IMG/VR virus record: IMGVR_UViG_3300044618_002471
Span: 33,967-97,966 of that record
Reading direction: 5' to 3' (one strand)
Length of the DNA: 64,000 nucleotides
Source: a virus
Shown here: one piece after another, positions 18,046-25,991 of the stretch
Layout: each line of letters begins with the position of its first letter
Position numbering within the stretch: position 1 is the first letter of the stretch
The notes under the pieces: model-generated
What the model saw: only the letters and a program-made list of their open reading frames with translations
Told to the model about the DNA's origin: nothing
The model's database searches: none
Translations under genes and position numbers: made by a program

Positions 18046-20418
18046 ATGGATTTGTTTAATCCACCGCCCAATTTTAATTATAAAAATATGACTCACGATT
18101 TAAAAGTAGAAAATTTAGAAAACCCTTATATACAAGTCGTTTGGGAGGATTATGCGGAGAATTTCACTCAAGAAAAGATTAAAAGTGTTAGACAGTATTT
18201 CCAAAAAAAATACTTCTCAACTAATGTGAATGTTATAACCAAAACAATCATAACTGAAGAGACGACACATACTGTTGACATATCTTTTAATATTCTTGAT
18301 AAGAACTATCAACATGAACTAATAAAGTCATATTTGAAATCCAAATCAAATGAGGAATTATTTGAAGAAGTTTATAAATTGGATTCAGTGGTGGATAACA
18401 AATTGGTGTTAGACCAGTCAGAAGCGTCCCCATTCAAAAGATGGTACATTAAAAACATTGAGTTCTCAAATTTTCTATCTTATGGTGAAAACCAAAAGTT
18501 GGATTTTGAAAAGTGTAATGGTATTAGTGTAGTTGAGTCTAACCCTCCAAATTTTGGTGGTAAGACGGTTCTGACGGTTGATTTACTTTTATTTCTTTTC
18601 TTTAACGAAACTACCAAAACAACAAAGGCTGAGGAAGTCTTTAATAGATTTACCGATAAGAATAAAGTATCGGTTAAAGGTGAAATTGTTATTGATGGGG
18701 ATGAATATATTATTGTTCGTAACATTGAAAGAAAGAAAGCGAAATCGGGGGAATGGAATGTTAAGACTGAATTGGATTTCTTTAAAAAGTTATCCGATGG
18801 TAGTTTACAGAACTTTACGGGAGAGCAAAGAAGAGAGACTGAAACTTTTATCAAAACATCGATTGGGTCTAAGGATGACTTTTTGATGACAATCCTAACA
18901 ACCGCAACCAATTTGGAGGAACTTATTGACTCCAAACCAACGGCTCGTGGTCAGGTATTGTCTCGTTTTATGGGACTGGACTTTTTGAAAAGAAAGGAAG
19001 AAGCCGCTAAGGAAATCTATGGAGAGTTCTCAAAGTCGATGATATCCAATATCTACAATAGTGAACAGTTAAAGACGGATATTGAAACTTATAATGAAAC
19101 CATAGATACTAACAATAAGTCCATAACATTAGAACAAGGTAACTTAATTGACGTTCAAAATCGTATTACCAAAGGACAAGATTATCGTGATGGTTTATTG
19201 AAAAATAAACATACGGATATTGATAAAGAGATTGGTATGTTACAACCTGATAAGGTTAAGACTGAAATATCAGAATTGGAGATTCAAAAAACACAAGTTG
19301 AAAAACAATTATCTGAAATCAAAGTTGTAGAACCAAGTCAGTATTACCACGAAGACGAGCACGATAAGGTTAAGGAAGAATATAATACCGCATATAAGAA
19401 AAAAGTTGAGGTTGACACAAACATAAGTTCAATCGAAAAACTTAAAAGTTCTGTTAGTGGTGGAATAAAGTGTGAACATTGTGGTATAGAACTTATGAAC
19501 GCCGCAATTACACAAACAAGAATATCTGAGCTTGACGGATTTATCCAACATAAAGGTGAAATTGAGGGGTTAATGCGGGATTTATCCGGCAAAGAGGAAG
19601 GTTTTGTTACACTTAAAAAAGAGTTCGATGAGTACGAAAAGAATAAGTTAATCAAAGAAAAATTGGAACTTAACATTGAAAGTATCAATTTTAAAATTGA
19701 AAAACTTAATGACAAGTTAACAAAATACGAACAAGCCCAAGAAAAGATTCAGACCAACAACAAAATTGATGAAATGTTGATAAAGGCGGACATTCGTCTT
19801 AATGAACTTGAAATCGAAAAAGACGGTATTAACAAAAAGATGACAGGATATCAATTTGAAATTGATAGTCTGAATGAAAAGATTGTTAATAACGAAAAGT
19901 TAATTGAAAAAATTAAGGAAGAATCGTCAAAGGAACGGGTTTATAAGGTATATTTGGAAACATTTGGTAAAAATGGCATCTCCAAACTAATTATGAAAAC
20001 AATGATGCCTTTAATTAATTCGGAATTACAAAGGTTGCTTGAAGATAGTAGTCATTTTAGATTGGAAATACGAATCAATGACAAGAATGAAGTTGAGTTC
20101 CTGATGATTGATAACAATACTCAAATTGAAAAATTGATGTCATCAGGTTCGGGTTATGAAAGAACTATAGCTTCTTTAGCTTTAAGAGCCGTATTGAGTA
20201 AGATATGTTCTTTACCAAAACCAAACATTATAGTTTTTGATGAGGTATTTGGGAAGATTTCGAATGAAAATCTTGATATGGTATCAGAGTTCTTCAAGAA
20301 AATAAAAGAATATTTTGAAAAAATATTTGTAATAACACACAACCCTTTGGTTACAAATTGGTCAGATAATGTTGTCAGAATAGAAAAAGTTGATAACATT
20401 AGTTTTGTGAATCAATAA
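18046..20418 (+). CDS. gp46: Rad50/SbcC-like ATPase subunit (T4 gp46 type)
   Basis: A 790-residue SMC-family ATPase. An atypical Walker A (NPPNFGGKT, K173) is followed by long coiled coils split by a zinc hook CEHC (C476, C479). The C-terminal ATPase half has a signature-like SSGSGYER near residue 700 and a Walker B with VFDEVFG near 730. With gp47 it forms the end-resection complex of recombination-dependent replication. The N terminus carries about 140 extra residues before the ATPase domain starts (near FSNFLSYGENQ). This extension is not part of the core family and has no assigned role. Confidence 0.9.
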   Translation: MDLFNPPPNFNYKNMTHDLKVENLENPYIQVVWEDYAENFTQEKIKSVRQYFQKKYFSTNVNVITKTIITEETTHTVDISFNILDKNYQHELIKSYLKSKSNEELFEEVYKLDSVVDNKLVLDQSEASPFKRWYIKNIEFSNFLSYGENQKLDFEKCNGISVVESNPPNFGGKTVLTVDLLLFLFFNETTKTTKAEEVFNRFTDKNKVSVKGEIVIDGDEYIIVRNIERKKAKSGEWNVKTELDFFKKLSDGSLQNFTGEQRRETETFIKTSIGSKDDFLMTILTTATNLEELIDSKPTARGQVLSRFMGLDFLKRKEEAAKEIYGEFSKSMISNIYNSEQLKTDIETYNETIDTNNKSITLEQGNLIDVQNRITKGQDYRDGLLKNKHTDIDKEIGMLQPDKVKTEISELEIQKTQVEKQLSEIKVVEPSQYYHEDEHDKVKEEYNTAYKKKVEVDTNISSIEKLKSSVSGGIKCEHCGIELMNAAITQTRISELDGFIQHKGEIEGLMRDLSGKEEGFVTLKKEFDEYEKNKLIKEKLELNIESINFKIEKLNDKLTKYEQAQEKIQTNNKIDEMLIKADIRLNELEIEKDGINKKMTGYQFEIDSLNEKIVNNEKLIEKIKEESSKERVYKVYLETFGKNGISKLIMKTMMPLINSELQRLLEDSSHFRLEIRINDKNEVEFLMIDNNTQIEKLMSSGSGYERTIASLALRAVLSKICSLPKPNIIVFDEVFGKISNENLDMVSEFFKKIKEYFEKIFVITHNPLVTNWSDNVVRIEKVDNISFVNQ

Positions 20419-20425
20419 TTTTAAT

Positions 20426-20433
20426 TATTTTTG
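20426..20433 (+). promoter_or_regulatory. Host-type -7 box (TATTTTTG)
   Basis: TATTTTTG fits the Bacteroidota -7 consensus TAnnTTTG and lies 14 nt before the ATG at 20448. It could drive the acidic-protein and sigma-factor gene pair. Confidence 0.45.
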
Positions 20434-20447
20434 TAAAAAAAAACTAT

Positions 20448-21002
20448 ATGAAGTACATTATTTTTATGTTCGGTGGAATGGAAAAACAAGATGAATTTGT
20501 TAACTCACTATGTGATAATATTATCTTGAACATTAAAGTTGATTATATAAAATTTTTCTATGGTGATACCTCTTGTGTTTATACTTTTAAGAGTGACTCA
20601 CAATTTGAAGAGGTATCAAAAACTATCACCAAAATATTACAAAATGTAAAAGTGTCTTATTTCTTATTACCTTATAGTGACTTTGAGATTGATGTTAAAA
20701 TTGACGAAGAAACACTTGAACATTTATTTGGTAAAGATTTAGATGAAGAAGTGCCCGATTCCGATGATATGGATTTGGTTGAACCACAAACTTTTTTTTC
20801 AAGATTGGACGAGGCACTAGCGAATATGAAAGAAAATATAGAAGACTATGATGATGAGATTGATATTGACATACTACCAAGATTGAAGAAGAAGAAACAA
20901 ACCAAAACTCTTGATGAAATTTTGGACCAGATTAACGAAAATGGTTTAAATTCGCTCACTGAAGAAGACAAACAACTTTTAGAAAAATACTCAAATATAT
21001 AA
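20448..21002 (+). CDS. Acidic protein with a C-terminal ILDxINExG module
   Basis: A 184-residue protein. The N-terminal half is a mixed alpha/beta domain with no recognised family. The middle is strongly acidic (EEVPDSDDMDLVE), followed by a basic KKKK patch. The last 30 residues (LDEILDQINENG, then LTEEDKQLLEKYSN) resemble the short C-terminal motif I associate with Bacteroidota rhomboid proteins and DUF6576. The same module ends the protein at 48154-48594. The gene is followed after 1 nt by the sigma factor, so the two are probably cotranscribed. Confidence 0.55.
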   Translation: MKYIIFMFGGMEKQDEFVNSLCDNIILNIKVDYIKFFYGDTSCVYTFKSDSQFEEVSKTITKILQNVKVSYFLLPYSDFEIDVKIDEETLEHLFGKDLDEEVPDSDDMDLVEPQTFFSRLDEALANMKENIEDYDDEIDIDILPRLKKKKQTKTLDEILDQINENGLNSLTEEDKQLLEKYSNI

Positions 21003-21003
21003 T

Positions 21004-21804
21004 ATGAAAGAAAAAAACACTGGCATTCCGATTAATCAAGAAGAAATTCAACATTACCTAAAAGATATTCGTAAAATTAAGGTTATGACTCCTGAAAGGG
21101 AAAAAGAATTGGCTAAATTGATTCAATCTGAAAACATAACCAAGAAACAACGAGATGAAATCAACCAAGAAATTTTGGAAGGAAATCTCAGATTCGTTAT
21201 CACGGTTGCAAAACAATACCAAAATCAAGGTTTGGATTTTCCTGACTTGATTGCTGAGGGTAACTTAGGTCTATTGAAAGCCATTCAAAACTTTGATTGG
21301 AGTAAGAACTTACGTTTTATATCATACGCAGTATGGTGGGTTAAACAATCAATCCTTCAATCACTTAATGACAATGCTCGTACAATTCGACTCCCTGTTA
21401 ATGTGGTACAGGACCTACAAAGAGCAAAGAAAGAGGTTGCATCTAAAGGTGGAAAACTTGATGACCGATTTGAAATGTTACCTTCAATCATTGATTTGGA
21501 TATGAACATAAATGAAGAAGGTGATACTTTGGTTGATGTAATTAAGAATGAAGAAGCGGACATGCCTGACGCGGTGTTTAATAACAAAGATGTTCTTAAG
21601 ACAGAACTAGTTGGGTTGTTAAACATTTTGGATGAGAGAGAAAGAATAATTATAATGGATTATTTCGGACTATCGGGTACACCAAGAACACTCGAAGATA
21701 TAGGGTCTGACTTTAATTTGACTAAAGAAAGAGTAAGACAAATTAAAGAAAAAGCACTAAGAAAACTGAGGAACGAAAGTTCGGTTTTGTTCGACTACAT
21801 GTAA
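21004..21804 (+). CDS. Sigma-70 family RNA polymerase sigma factor (primary/RpoD-like)
   Basis: A 266-residue protein with the full set of sigma-70 core regions. Region 1.2 is near the N terminus (IQHYLKDIRKIK). Region 2 has the DLIAEGNLGLLKAI block and the aromatic FISYAVWWVKQSI stretch used for -10 melting. A short region 3 follows, and region 4 has a helix-turn-helix (TLEDIGSDFNLTKERVRQI). It is close to the compact primary sigma factors of Bacteroidota and unlike the tiny T4 gp55. It would redirect host polymerase to phage promoters, and is a candidate reader of the ATATTTAT elements. A strong terminator follows directly. Confidence 0.88.
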   Translation: MKEKNTGIPINQEEIQHYLKDIRKIKVMTPEREKELAKLIQSENITKKQRDEINQEILEGNLRFVITVAKQYQNQGLDFPDLIAEGNLGLLKAIQNFDWSKNLRFISYAVWWVKQSILQSLNDNARTIRLPVNVVQDLQRAKKEVASKGGKLDDRFEMLPSIIDLDMNINEEGDTLVDVIKNEEADMPDAVFNNKDVLKTELVGLLNILDERERIIIMDYFGLSGTPRTLEDIGSDFNLTKERVRQIKEKALRKLRNESSVLFDYM

Positions 21805-21810
21805 AAAACA

Positions 21811-21850
21811 AAAAACCTTCTATTTATTATGATAGAAGGTTTTTTATTTT
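21811..21850 (+). terminator. Rho-independent terminator after the sigma factor gene
   Basis: A perfect stem (ACCTTCTAT paired with ATAGAAGGT, flanked by A and T runs that extend it) with an 8-nt loop is followed by a T-rich tail. It closes the replication operon. Confidence 0.88.
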
Positions 21851-21869
21851 ATTTAAAAACTAATTTGAT

Positions 21870-22163
21870 ATGAAAAATTTTTTAAACATTTTGGATGTAT
21901 GGGGGGTTAGATTAATGACCCTATTGGTTATTATTATTTTTATGAAAACTTGTTCTACAAACTCTCGAGTAGATAAAGTTAAAACACAAGTACAATTAAA
22001 TAACGCAAAAATAGATTCTTTAGCCATTGAGTTGAGAAAAGAAATCAGAATCGAAGGTCTTGAAACCGAAAGAAGAATGATTCAATCAACCGATAGAGAT
22101 ATCATGGATGTGAATAGACAGGGTAAAATTGGAGAGATAATCGACAGTTTAAGAGTCCAGTAA
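21870..22163 (+). CDS. Single-pass membrane protein with coiled-coil tail
   Basis: A 97-residue protein. A hydrophobic segment near residues 10-26 (LMTLLVIIIFMK) is followed by a charged heptad-like helix. The topology is like that of small phage inner-membrane proteins such as spanin or lysis accessory proteins, but no family was recognised. The stop overlaps the next start by 1 nt. Confidence 0.55.
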   Translation: MKNFLNILDVWGVRLMTLLVIIIFMKTCSTNSRVDKVKTQVQLNNAKIDSLAIELRKEIRIEGLETERRMIQSTDRDIMDVNRQGKIGEIIDSLRVQ

Positions 22164-22903
22164 TGATAAAGAAGTCTTTACAGTGGATTAAGGATAATCC
22201 AAACAGAACAATGTTCCTGGTTCCAATTATATTGGTGGCCGGAATATCAATCTCTCACGTAGTTGCATGGTACGATATTGCTAACCCGATTAATTGGGCA
22301 ATTTACCTTTCAATCGCAATTGAGGTAGGAGCAATGACTGCTCTTGTTGCCGCAACAAATAAAATTAAGGGTGGAGTTTGGTTTATGTTTGGGTTGGTAA
22401 CCTTAATACAAATGATAGGTAACATTTTTTATTCGTATAAAGAAATCGATGCTAATAGTGAATTGTTCAAAGCATGGATGGAGTTAACTTCACCACTTTG
22501 GGAGGCTTTAGGGTCCGATACGAATGATGTTATCTCATTAAAAAGATGGTTGGCGTTTTTAGAGGGGGGATTACTTCCGATAATTTCATTAACGTCATTA
22601 CACTTCTTTACAAAATATGATAGTGGTAAAAAGTCTGAAGTGGTTGTTGAAGAAAAGATTGTTGAGGTGGAAAAAATTGTTGAAGTTGAAAAGATTGTAG
22701 AAGTACCGGTTGAAATAGAAAAAATTGTAGAAAAATTAATCGAAGTACCGGTTGAGGTAGAAAAAATTGTAGAGGTTCCTGTCGAAGTTGAAAAAATAGT
22801 TGAGAGAATAGTGGAAGTTCCGGTTGAAAATAAGATAGATGAAGTGATTGAAGAACCAACAGAAACTGATTCGCAGGTAAAAAGACTAACCTACAGAAAA
22901 TAA
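22163..22903 (+). CDS. Membrane protein with VEKIVEVPVE repeat tail
   Basis: A 246-residue protein. The first 150 residues contain about four hydrophobic segments. The C-terminal third consists of repeats of the type EKIVEVPVE, in which charged and aliphatic residues alternate. This predicts an extended beta or coiled-coil stalk, and the DNA shows the corresponding low-complexity repeats. No family was recognised. The gene sits directly before the amidase, so a role in lysis or envelope anchoring is possible. Confidence 0.55.
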   Translation: MIKKSLQWIKDNPNRTMFLVPIILVAGISISHVVAWYDIANPINWAIYLSIAIEVGAMTALVAATNKIKGGVWFMFGLVTLIQMIGNIFYSYKEIDANSELFKAWMELTSPLWEALGSDTNDVISLKRWLAFLEGGLLPIISLTSLHFFTKYDSGKKSEVVVEEKIVEVEKIVEVEKIVEVPVEIEKIVEKLIEVPVEVEKIVEVPVEVEKIVERIVEVPVENKIDEVIEEPTETDSQVKRLTYRK

Positions 22904-22923
22904 ATCACAAATTGTGATGCATT

Positions 22924-23529
22924 ATGATAGATGTTATCAAATACGGTGATTTCAAACCGACAGGAAAACAAAAGAAAAAACAACAGATTATTATCCAACA
23001 CACTTCAAGAAACATTGAAGAGTATCTATTAGGTCTTAAATATAGATTTAATGGTAGGTATAAAAAAATACCTAATTATGTTGTAAGTCGAGATGGTAAG
23101 GTTTTACAACTTTTAAATAATGAATCTTACGGTAAAACATTTTCTGAGGAAAATATTAATAGAAATTCCATAGTTATTTCTTTAGAGAATTTGGGATGGT
23201 TGGAAAAAGAACCACTAAATAATCAATACGTTAACTGGATTGGAGATATTTATAAGGGTGATGTGTATGAAAAAAAATGGAGAGACTATTTTTTCTGGCA
23301 ACCTTATACTGAAACCCAAATAGAATACACGGCAAAGTTGTGTAAGAAAATTTCAGAAGAAACAGGAATTCCGGTTGAAGTTGTAGAACATAACACACGT
23401 ATAAATGGGGTTGAAAAATTTAGGGGGATAACATCAAAAAGTAATTTCGATAGTGTTTTTACTGAATTGAGTCCGGCTTTTAATTTTGAAACATTTTTAA
23501 AATATTTGAATGATGAACAATTCACATGA
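22924..23529 (+). CDS. N-acetylmuramoyl-L-alanine amidase (amidase_2 fold), probable endolysin
   Basis: A 201-residue protein. The pattern fits type-2 amidases: an early zinc-ligand His in IIIQHTS; the strand pair PNYVVSRDGKVLQL; NRNSIVISLEN; the helix YTETQIEYTAKLC; and a second His in VVEHNTR. A late FDSVFTELSPAFN block stands where the third ligand region (usually DPGPAF) is expected, so metal binding is not fully conserved. It would cut the amide bond between glycan and peptide in peptidoglycan. There is no signal peptide. It overlaps the next gene by 20 nt. Confidence 0.7.
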   Translation: MIDVIKYGDFKPTGKQKKKQQIIIQHTSRNIEEYLLGLKYRFNGRYKKIPNYVVSRDGKVLQLLNNESYGKTFSEENINRNSIVISLENLGWLEKEPLNNQYVNWIGDIYKGDVYEKKWRDYFFWQPYTETQIEYTAKLCKKISEETGIPVEVVEHNTRINGVEKFRGITSKSNFDSVFTELSPAFNFETFLKYLNDEQFT

Positions 23530-24118
23530 TGAAATTAAGAACTTATTGAAAGCTTCAAGAAACATGCTTTCTAATAATAGAATTAATGAACAGATAAGTG
23601 ATATCAAAAGTAAATATGGTATCATAACAGAACAAGGGTCTGATTTGGCTTCTGATAATATCAGTAAACCAATGAATATAGCTAAGTCAGTTGAGGATAA
23701 AATAGAAGATGACGCTGAACCTGATAGAGATAAAAGTCAAGGATATAGAATTTCTGGAGGTATCTTAGTTCTCCACGGGAAAGATTCGTCTGACCTAGAA
23801 TTGACAACCGATGACAAAATCGCTTTCCAAGAAACTATGGATGAGTTTGTTAATGAGGTTTCAGATTTGGTTGACTTTAATAAGTTAAATGTTTATCCAA
23901 ATAACGTAGAATGGTCAGGTAAAATCATAGACTTTGACATTGAATTTTTCTTTTCAATTGGAGAAGATGGAGGAATGTACATCAATGGTGATATGATTAA
24001 AGCGGATGAAAATTTTTTAGAGATGATTAATAAGTTGAAAACTTACTATGATAAATTTAAGTCAAAATGGGCAAAAGTTTTGGCATCACGTAAGAAAACA
24101 AACAAAACAGAACAATGA
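23510..24118 (+). CDS. Probable virion-associated protein with N-terminal [LI]-x-E sites
   Basis: A 202-residue protein starting MMNNSHDEIKNLLKAS. The first 45 residues are helical and contain RINEQ and GIITEQ, both matching [LI]-x-E, the cut site of T4-type prohead proteases. The remainder is a conserved-looking alpha/beta domain (SGGILVLHGKD, FQETMDEFVNEVSDLVDF). I recall similar sequences in other large phages without an assigned function. It overlaps the amidase by 20 nt and the next gene by 4 nt. Confidence 0.55.
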   Translation: MMNNSHDEIKNLLKASRNMLSNNRINEQISDIKSKYGIITEQGSDLASDNISKPMNIAKSVEDKIEDDAEPDRDKSQGYRISGGILVLHGKDSSDLELTTDDKIAFQETMDEFVNEVSDLVDFNKLNVYPNNVEWSGKIIDFDIEFFFSIGEDGGMYINGDMIKADENFLEMINKLKTYYDKFKSKWAKVLASRKKTNKTEQ

Positions 24119-24462
24119 ACGAAACTTTAAAAACAATATTGTTATTTTTGATAGTTGGTTTAGTAGGTTATTCTATTTTTATAACCAATGGTATAAAAAC
24201 CGATGTTCAATCACACTATGATAAGATTGATAGTTTACAGATATCAATAGATTCAGCAACTGCAGTGAATTCTATGATAGATGAAAAATTATTAAAATTG
24301 GATGTTGACATAAACAATGTCACAAACGAAATTTTGGCTGTAGACCAAACAATAAATGATATTAAAATTCAAACAAATGGTAAGGTTATTAATGTTGATA
24401 AGTATACTCATACTGAGCTTAAAAAGTTTTTCTCAAAAAGATACAACTCAACTGGAAATTAG
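24115..24462 (+). CDS. Small membrane-anchored coiled-coil protein (possible inner spanin)
   Basis: A 115-residue protein with one N-terminal transmembrane segment (residues 7-25) and a periplasmic coiled coil, the topology of an inner-membrane spanin (Rz-like). The following gene begins inside this one in another frame, as in many Rz/Rz1 pairs. No sequence-level family match was recognised, so the spanin idea rests on topology and position after the amidase. Confidence 0.5.
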   Translation: MNETLKTILLFLIVGLVGYSIFITNGIKTDVQSHYDKIDSLQISIDSATAVNSMIDEKLLKLDVDINNVTNEILAVDQTINDIKIQTNGKVINVDKYTHTELKKFFSKRYNSTGN

Positions 24463-24781
24463 TACTCAGACGGCAAGACTGATTATTAAAGATTTAATTA
24501 AATATGATGGTTGTAAAGATGAACTAACTCAAGCCTATATTAAAATAGGAAAGTTAGAAGAAAGGGAATCTTTGAAAGATACCATGATAACTTATTTGGA
24601 GAAAAAAGATTCAACTTATCAGTTCATAATCAAAGAAAAAGATGGACAATTAACTGAATTTGCTAAAGCAAATACTAAACTTGAAAATGATTTAAATTCG
24701 AAAAATAAACAATTTAAATGGTATAAACGAGGCACCATCGCTGGAGGTGTACTCCTTGTAATACTACTATTAGTGATTTAA
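24377..24781 (+). CDS. Exported protein with C-terminal membrane anchor (possible spanin partner)
   Basis: About 134 residues from the ATG at 24377 (an in-frame ATG at 24356 is also possible). A signal-peptide-like segment ends SFSQ, then a long charged helix, and a transmembrane segment lies at the very C terminus (GGVLLVILLLVI). A signal plus a C-terminal anchor with a coiled coil between them resembles a one-protein spanin, but no lipobox cysteine is present. It starts within the preceding gene, overlapping by about 86 nt in a different frame. Confidence 0.5.
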   Translation: MVRLLMLISILILSLKSFSQKDTTQLEISTQTARLIIKDLIKYDGCKDELTQAYIKIGKLEERESLKDTMITYLEKKDSTYQFIIKEKDGQLTEFAKANTKLENDLNSKNKQFKWYKRGTIAGGVLLVILLLVI

Positions 24782-24782
24782 A

Positions 24783-25028
24783 ATGGCACTTTCAGATTCA
24801 GATAAGAAACAAATAGAAGTTATGATTCGAAAGGAAATTAAGGATTTCATCGGAAGTAACACTATGAGACAATATGAGGATAAGATTTTAGAATTAGTGT
24901 CTAAAGAAATCCGTAGAGGTAAACTTGAAAGTGACACTAAAGAAATCGTAATAAAAGTCTTCAGAGAGTTCTATAATTTTATGTGGACTCAAAGAGGGTA
25001 TTGGGAACCAAGATTAAAAAATGCGTAA
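24783..25028 (+). CDS. Small conserved-looking phage protein of unknown function
   Basis: An 81-residue, charged and helical protein ending WTQRGYWEPRL. No signal peptide, membrane segment or catalytic motif is seen. It lies 1 nt after the previous gene and overlaps the next by 8 nt, which supports a real gene in a tight operon. No function could be assigned. Confidence 0.5.
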   Translation: MALSDSDKKQIEVMIRKEIKDFIGSNTMRQYEDKILELVSKEIRRGKLESDTKEIVIKVFREFYNFMWTQRGYWEPRLKNA

Positions 25029-25956
25029 AATTAAATTAACTGAGAATATTCTCAAGCAACTTTCTTCAAAAATCTCAGACAATATTTTGTCTAATCCTAA
25101 CATTATGTCAACAAATCCTATCGAAGGAATGAAAGACATTAGTGTTTTACAAAAAAAGATAGAGAGTAACGAAGAAATTGAAGAAAAATGGTCTGAAAAA
25201 TACAAAAAAAGTATAGATTGTAATAATCCAAAAGGGTTCAGTCAAAGAGCTCATTGCCAAGGTAAAAAAAATAAAGTAAAGGAAGAGATTGAAGAATCGG
25301 AAGTTAGAGATATAAAATTGTATGATTTGGCAAAACAACATGCAAAAAGTGATTCTACTGAAAAGATTTCCAAAATATATAATATTCTCAAGAGACAACT
25401 TAAAAAAGGAATGAAAGTTGAAATGGAACATGAGATGGGACTTAAAAAGGCTAAGAAAATTGCAATGGACCACCTTAAAGAAGACCCAAAGTATTATGAC
25501 AAACTAGAAAAAATAGAAAATAAAGAGGCGACTGGTGCGGGAGGAGCGGGGGGTTTTGTGGGTCCCGTAGGATTCAATCCTGAAAGTGATTTTGTTAAGA
25601 AAAGTTTTAAAGAAACTCCTAAAAAAATTGAATCAAATGAAGCAACAGGGGCATCCTCCGCCGGAGCATATGACGCACCTGGTTTTGAGGATGTTAAAAT
25701 GAAAGGTAATCATGAACGTGGTTCGGGTAAGTCATACAAAAATCCTCAAATACCTGGCGGTAAATTTGTTCAGGTTAAAAAGAAATGTAAAAAGTTTCCT
25801 TACTGTAATCAAGGTGATATTAAAGCTTTGAATATTTTTGAAAATGAAACTTTAAGTAATGTAATAAAAGAGGTGAGTAAGAAATATAATATTAGTGAAC
25901 AAGTTGTCAAAAACATTATAGAGTACGAATATAATTTGATAAAAGATAAACTATAA
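25021..25956 (+). CDS. Probable virion protein with PKGFSQRAHC motif and GATGA-type linkers
   Basis: A 311-residue protein beginning MRKIKLTEN, with L-T-E as a possible tag site. It contains CNNPKGFSQRAHCQGK near residue 65, a motif I have seen repeatedly in proteins of large myoviruses, Gly/Ala-rich linkers (ATGAGGAGGF, ATGASSAGAY), and CKKFPYCNQGD near residue 265. The end is a short helix-turn-helix-like segment (KYNISEQVVKNII). Paired cysteines may bind metal. Its function is unknown, and virion association is inferred from motif memory and neighbours. Confidence 0.5.
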   Translation: MRKIKLTENILKQLSSKISDNILSNPNIMSTNPIEGMKDISVLQKKIESNEEIEEKWSEKYKKSIDCNNPKGFSQRAHCQGKKNKVKEEIEESEVRDIKLYDLAKQHAKSDSTEKISKIYNILKRQLKKGMKVEMEHEMGLKKAKKIAMDHLKEDPKYYDKLEKIENKEATGAGGAGGFVGPVGFNPESDFVKKSFKETPKKIESNEATGASSAGAYDAPGFEDVKMKGNHERGSGKSYKNPQIPGGKFVQVKKKCKKFPYCNQGDIKALNIFENETLSNVIKEVSKKYNISEQVVKNIIEYEYNLIKDKL

Positions 25957-25968
25957 CGTAAAAATTAG

Positions 25969-25977
25969 ATATTTATA
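25969..25977 (+). promoter_or_regulatory. Late-type ATATTTATA element
   Basis: ATATTTATA lies 14 nt before the ATG at 25992, in the intergenic gap that separates this gene from the upstream operon. Confidence 0.5.
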
Positions 25978-25991
25978 AATAAAAAAATCAC

